Part shown: piece by piece, positions 13,342 to 13,562 of the stretch
How positions within the stretch are numbered: position 1 is the stretch's first letter
Layout: each line of letters begins with the position of its first letter
Assembly: GCA_028690255.1 (NCBI GenBank)
Contig: JAQVBP010000078.1
Span: 1 to 13,562 of the forward strand
Length of the DNA: 13,562 bases
From: Methanosarcinaceae archaeon
Lineage (GTDB): Archaea; Halobacteriota; Methanosarcinia; Methanosarcinales; Methanosarcinaceae
Reading direction: 5' to 3'
Program-made: the position numbers and the translations under genes
The notes under the pieces: generated by a model
Told to the model about the DNA's origin: nothing
Database searches by the model: none
The model's input: the letters and a program-made list of their open reading frames with translations, nothing else

Positions 13342-13562
13342 TTACTGAAGGGCAGCAGACTCTATCAGTTCCAGCAACTCCTTTCGTTTCTCCACACTCC
13401 GGATTTCCGGCCGGGTAAAAACCACCCCTCCCTTCACCCGCACCCCTTTTTGTACCAGGGCCTCCCGCAGCAGTTTTAGCGTATCCCCCGCAACTCCACC
13501 GCAGGTTGCATAGATTACGGCGTCCTTTCCTTCACACCCCTGCAGTGCATCAACCGCCGCAT
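13342..13562 (-). CDS. Flavodoxin-like protein, C-terminal 72 residues
   Basis: This is a partial gene entering from the right edge and ending with TAA at 13342-13344. The visible part reads VDALQGCEGKDAVIYATCGG, then a helix rich in Leu, then VKGGVVFTRPEIRS and a charged terminal helix. A beta strand ending in Y-A-T-C-G-G, followed by a helix and another strand, fits the FMN-binding flavodoxin fold, in particular flavodoxin-domain proteins found alone or next to ferredoxin domains in anaerobes. The N-terminal phosphate-binding loop lies outside the window, so the class cannot be fixed. It converges with the carbonic anhydrase-like gene. Confidence 0.6.
   Translation of the reverse strand, partial: AAVDALQGCEGKDAVIYATCGGVAGDTLKLLREALVQKGVRVKGGVVFTRPEIRSVEKRKELLELIESAALQ

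Overview
The window looks like a piece of a Methanosarcina-type methanogen chromosome. The evidence is a vhtGACD-type methanophenazine-reducing [NiFe] hydrogenase operon with a b-type cytochrome, archaeal-style U-tract terminators, strong GGAG/GAGGT ribosome sites, and secreted proteins with an archaeosortase-like C-terminal tail that resemble the Methanosarcina 'sarcinarray' group. The species cannot be named from the sequence.

Layout. (1) 1-3567, plus strand: a tandem array of two-gene modules. Each module has a large, helix-rich protein with a beta-rich tail, followed by a translationally coupled small secreted protein. Module 1 enters from the left edge, module 2 is complete, and module 3 is a stump. 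Some blocks of the array are nearly identical between modules, while the tail of the large gene and most of the partner gene have diverged and are AT-rich. (2) 3569-8011, minus strand: vhtG-vhtA-vhtC-vhtD, encoding the exported small subunit, the large subunit, the cytochrome b and the maturation protease. (3) 8012-8562: a long AT-rich divergent control region with several repeats and hairpins. (4) 8563-12324, plus strand: hypC-hypD-hypA-hypB-hypE, the Ni-Fe(CN)2CO cofactor assembly genes. hypF is not in the window. (5) 12594-13109, plus strand: a gamma-class carbonic anhydrase-like protein. (6) 13110-13562: a non-coding or poorly understood stretch, then the 3' end of a minus-strand flavodoxin-like gene.

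How they work together. VhtG and VhtA form the H2-oxidising dimer. The Tat signal on VhtG would carry the folded pair across the membrane, and VhtC would pass electrons to methanophenazine. HypCDABE build and insert the metal centre, and VhtD then removes the 16-residue tail of VhtA. The carbonic anhydrase homologue may interconvert CO2 and bicarbonate; a link to carbamoyl phosphate for the cyanide ligands is only an inference.

The least explained part is the left array, with its conserved blocks and exchangeable-looking tail-plus-partner cassettes. Smaller oddities are stop-codon-bearing tandem repeats at the ends of hypA and vhtA, interleaved inverted repeats between vhtC and vhtD, and competing hairpins upstream of hypC.
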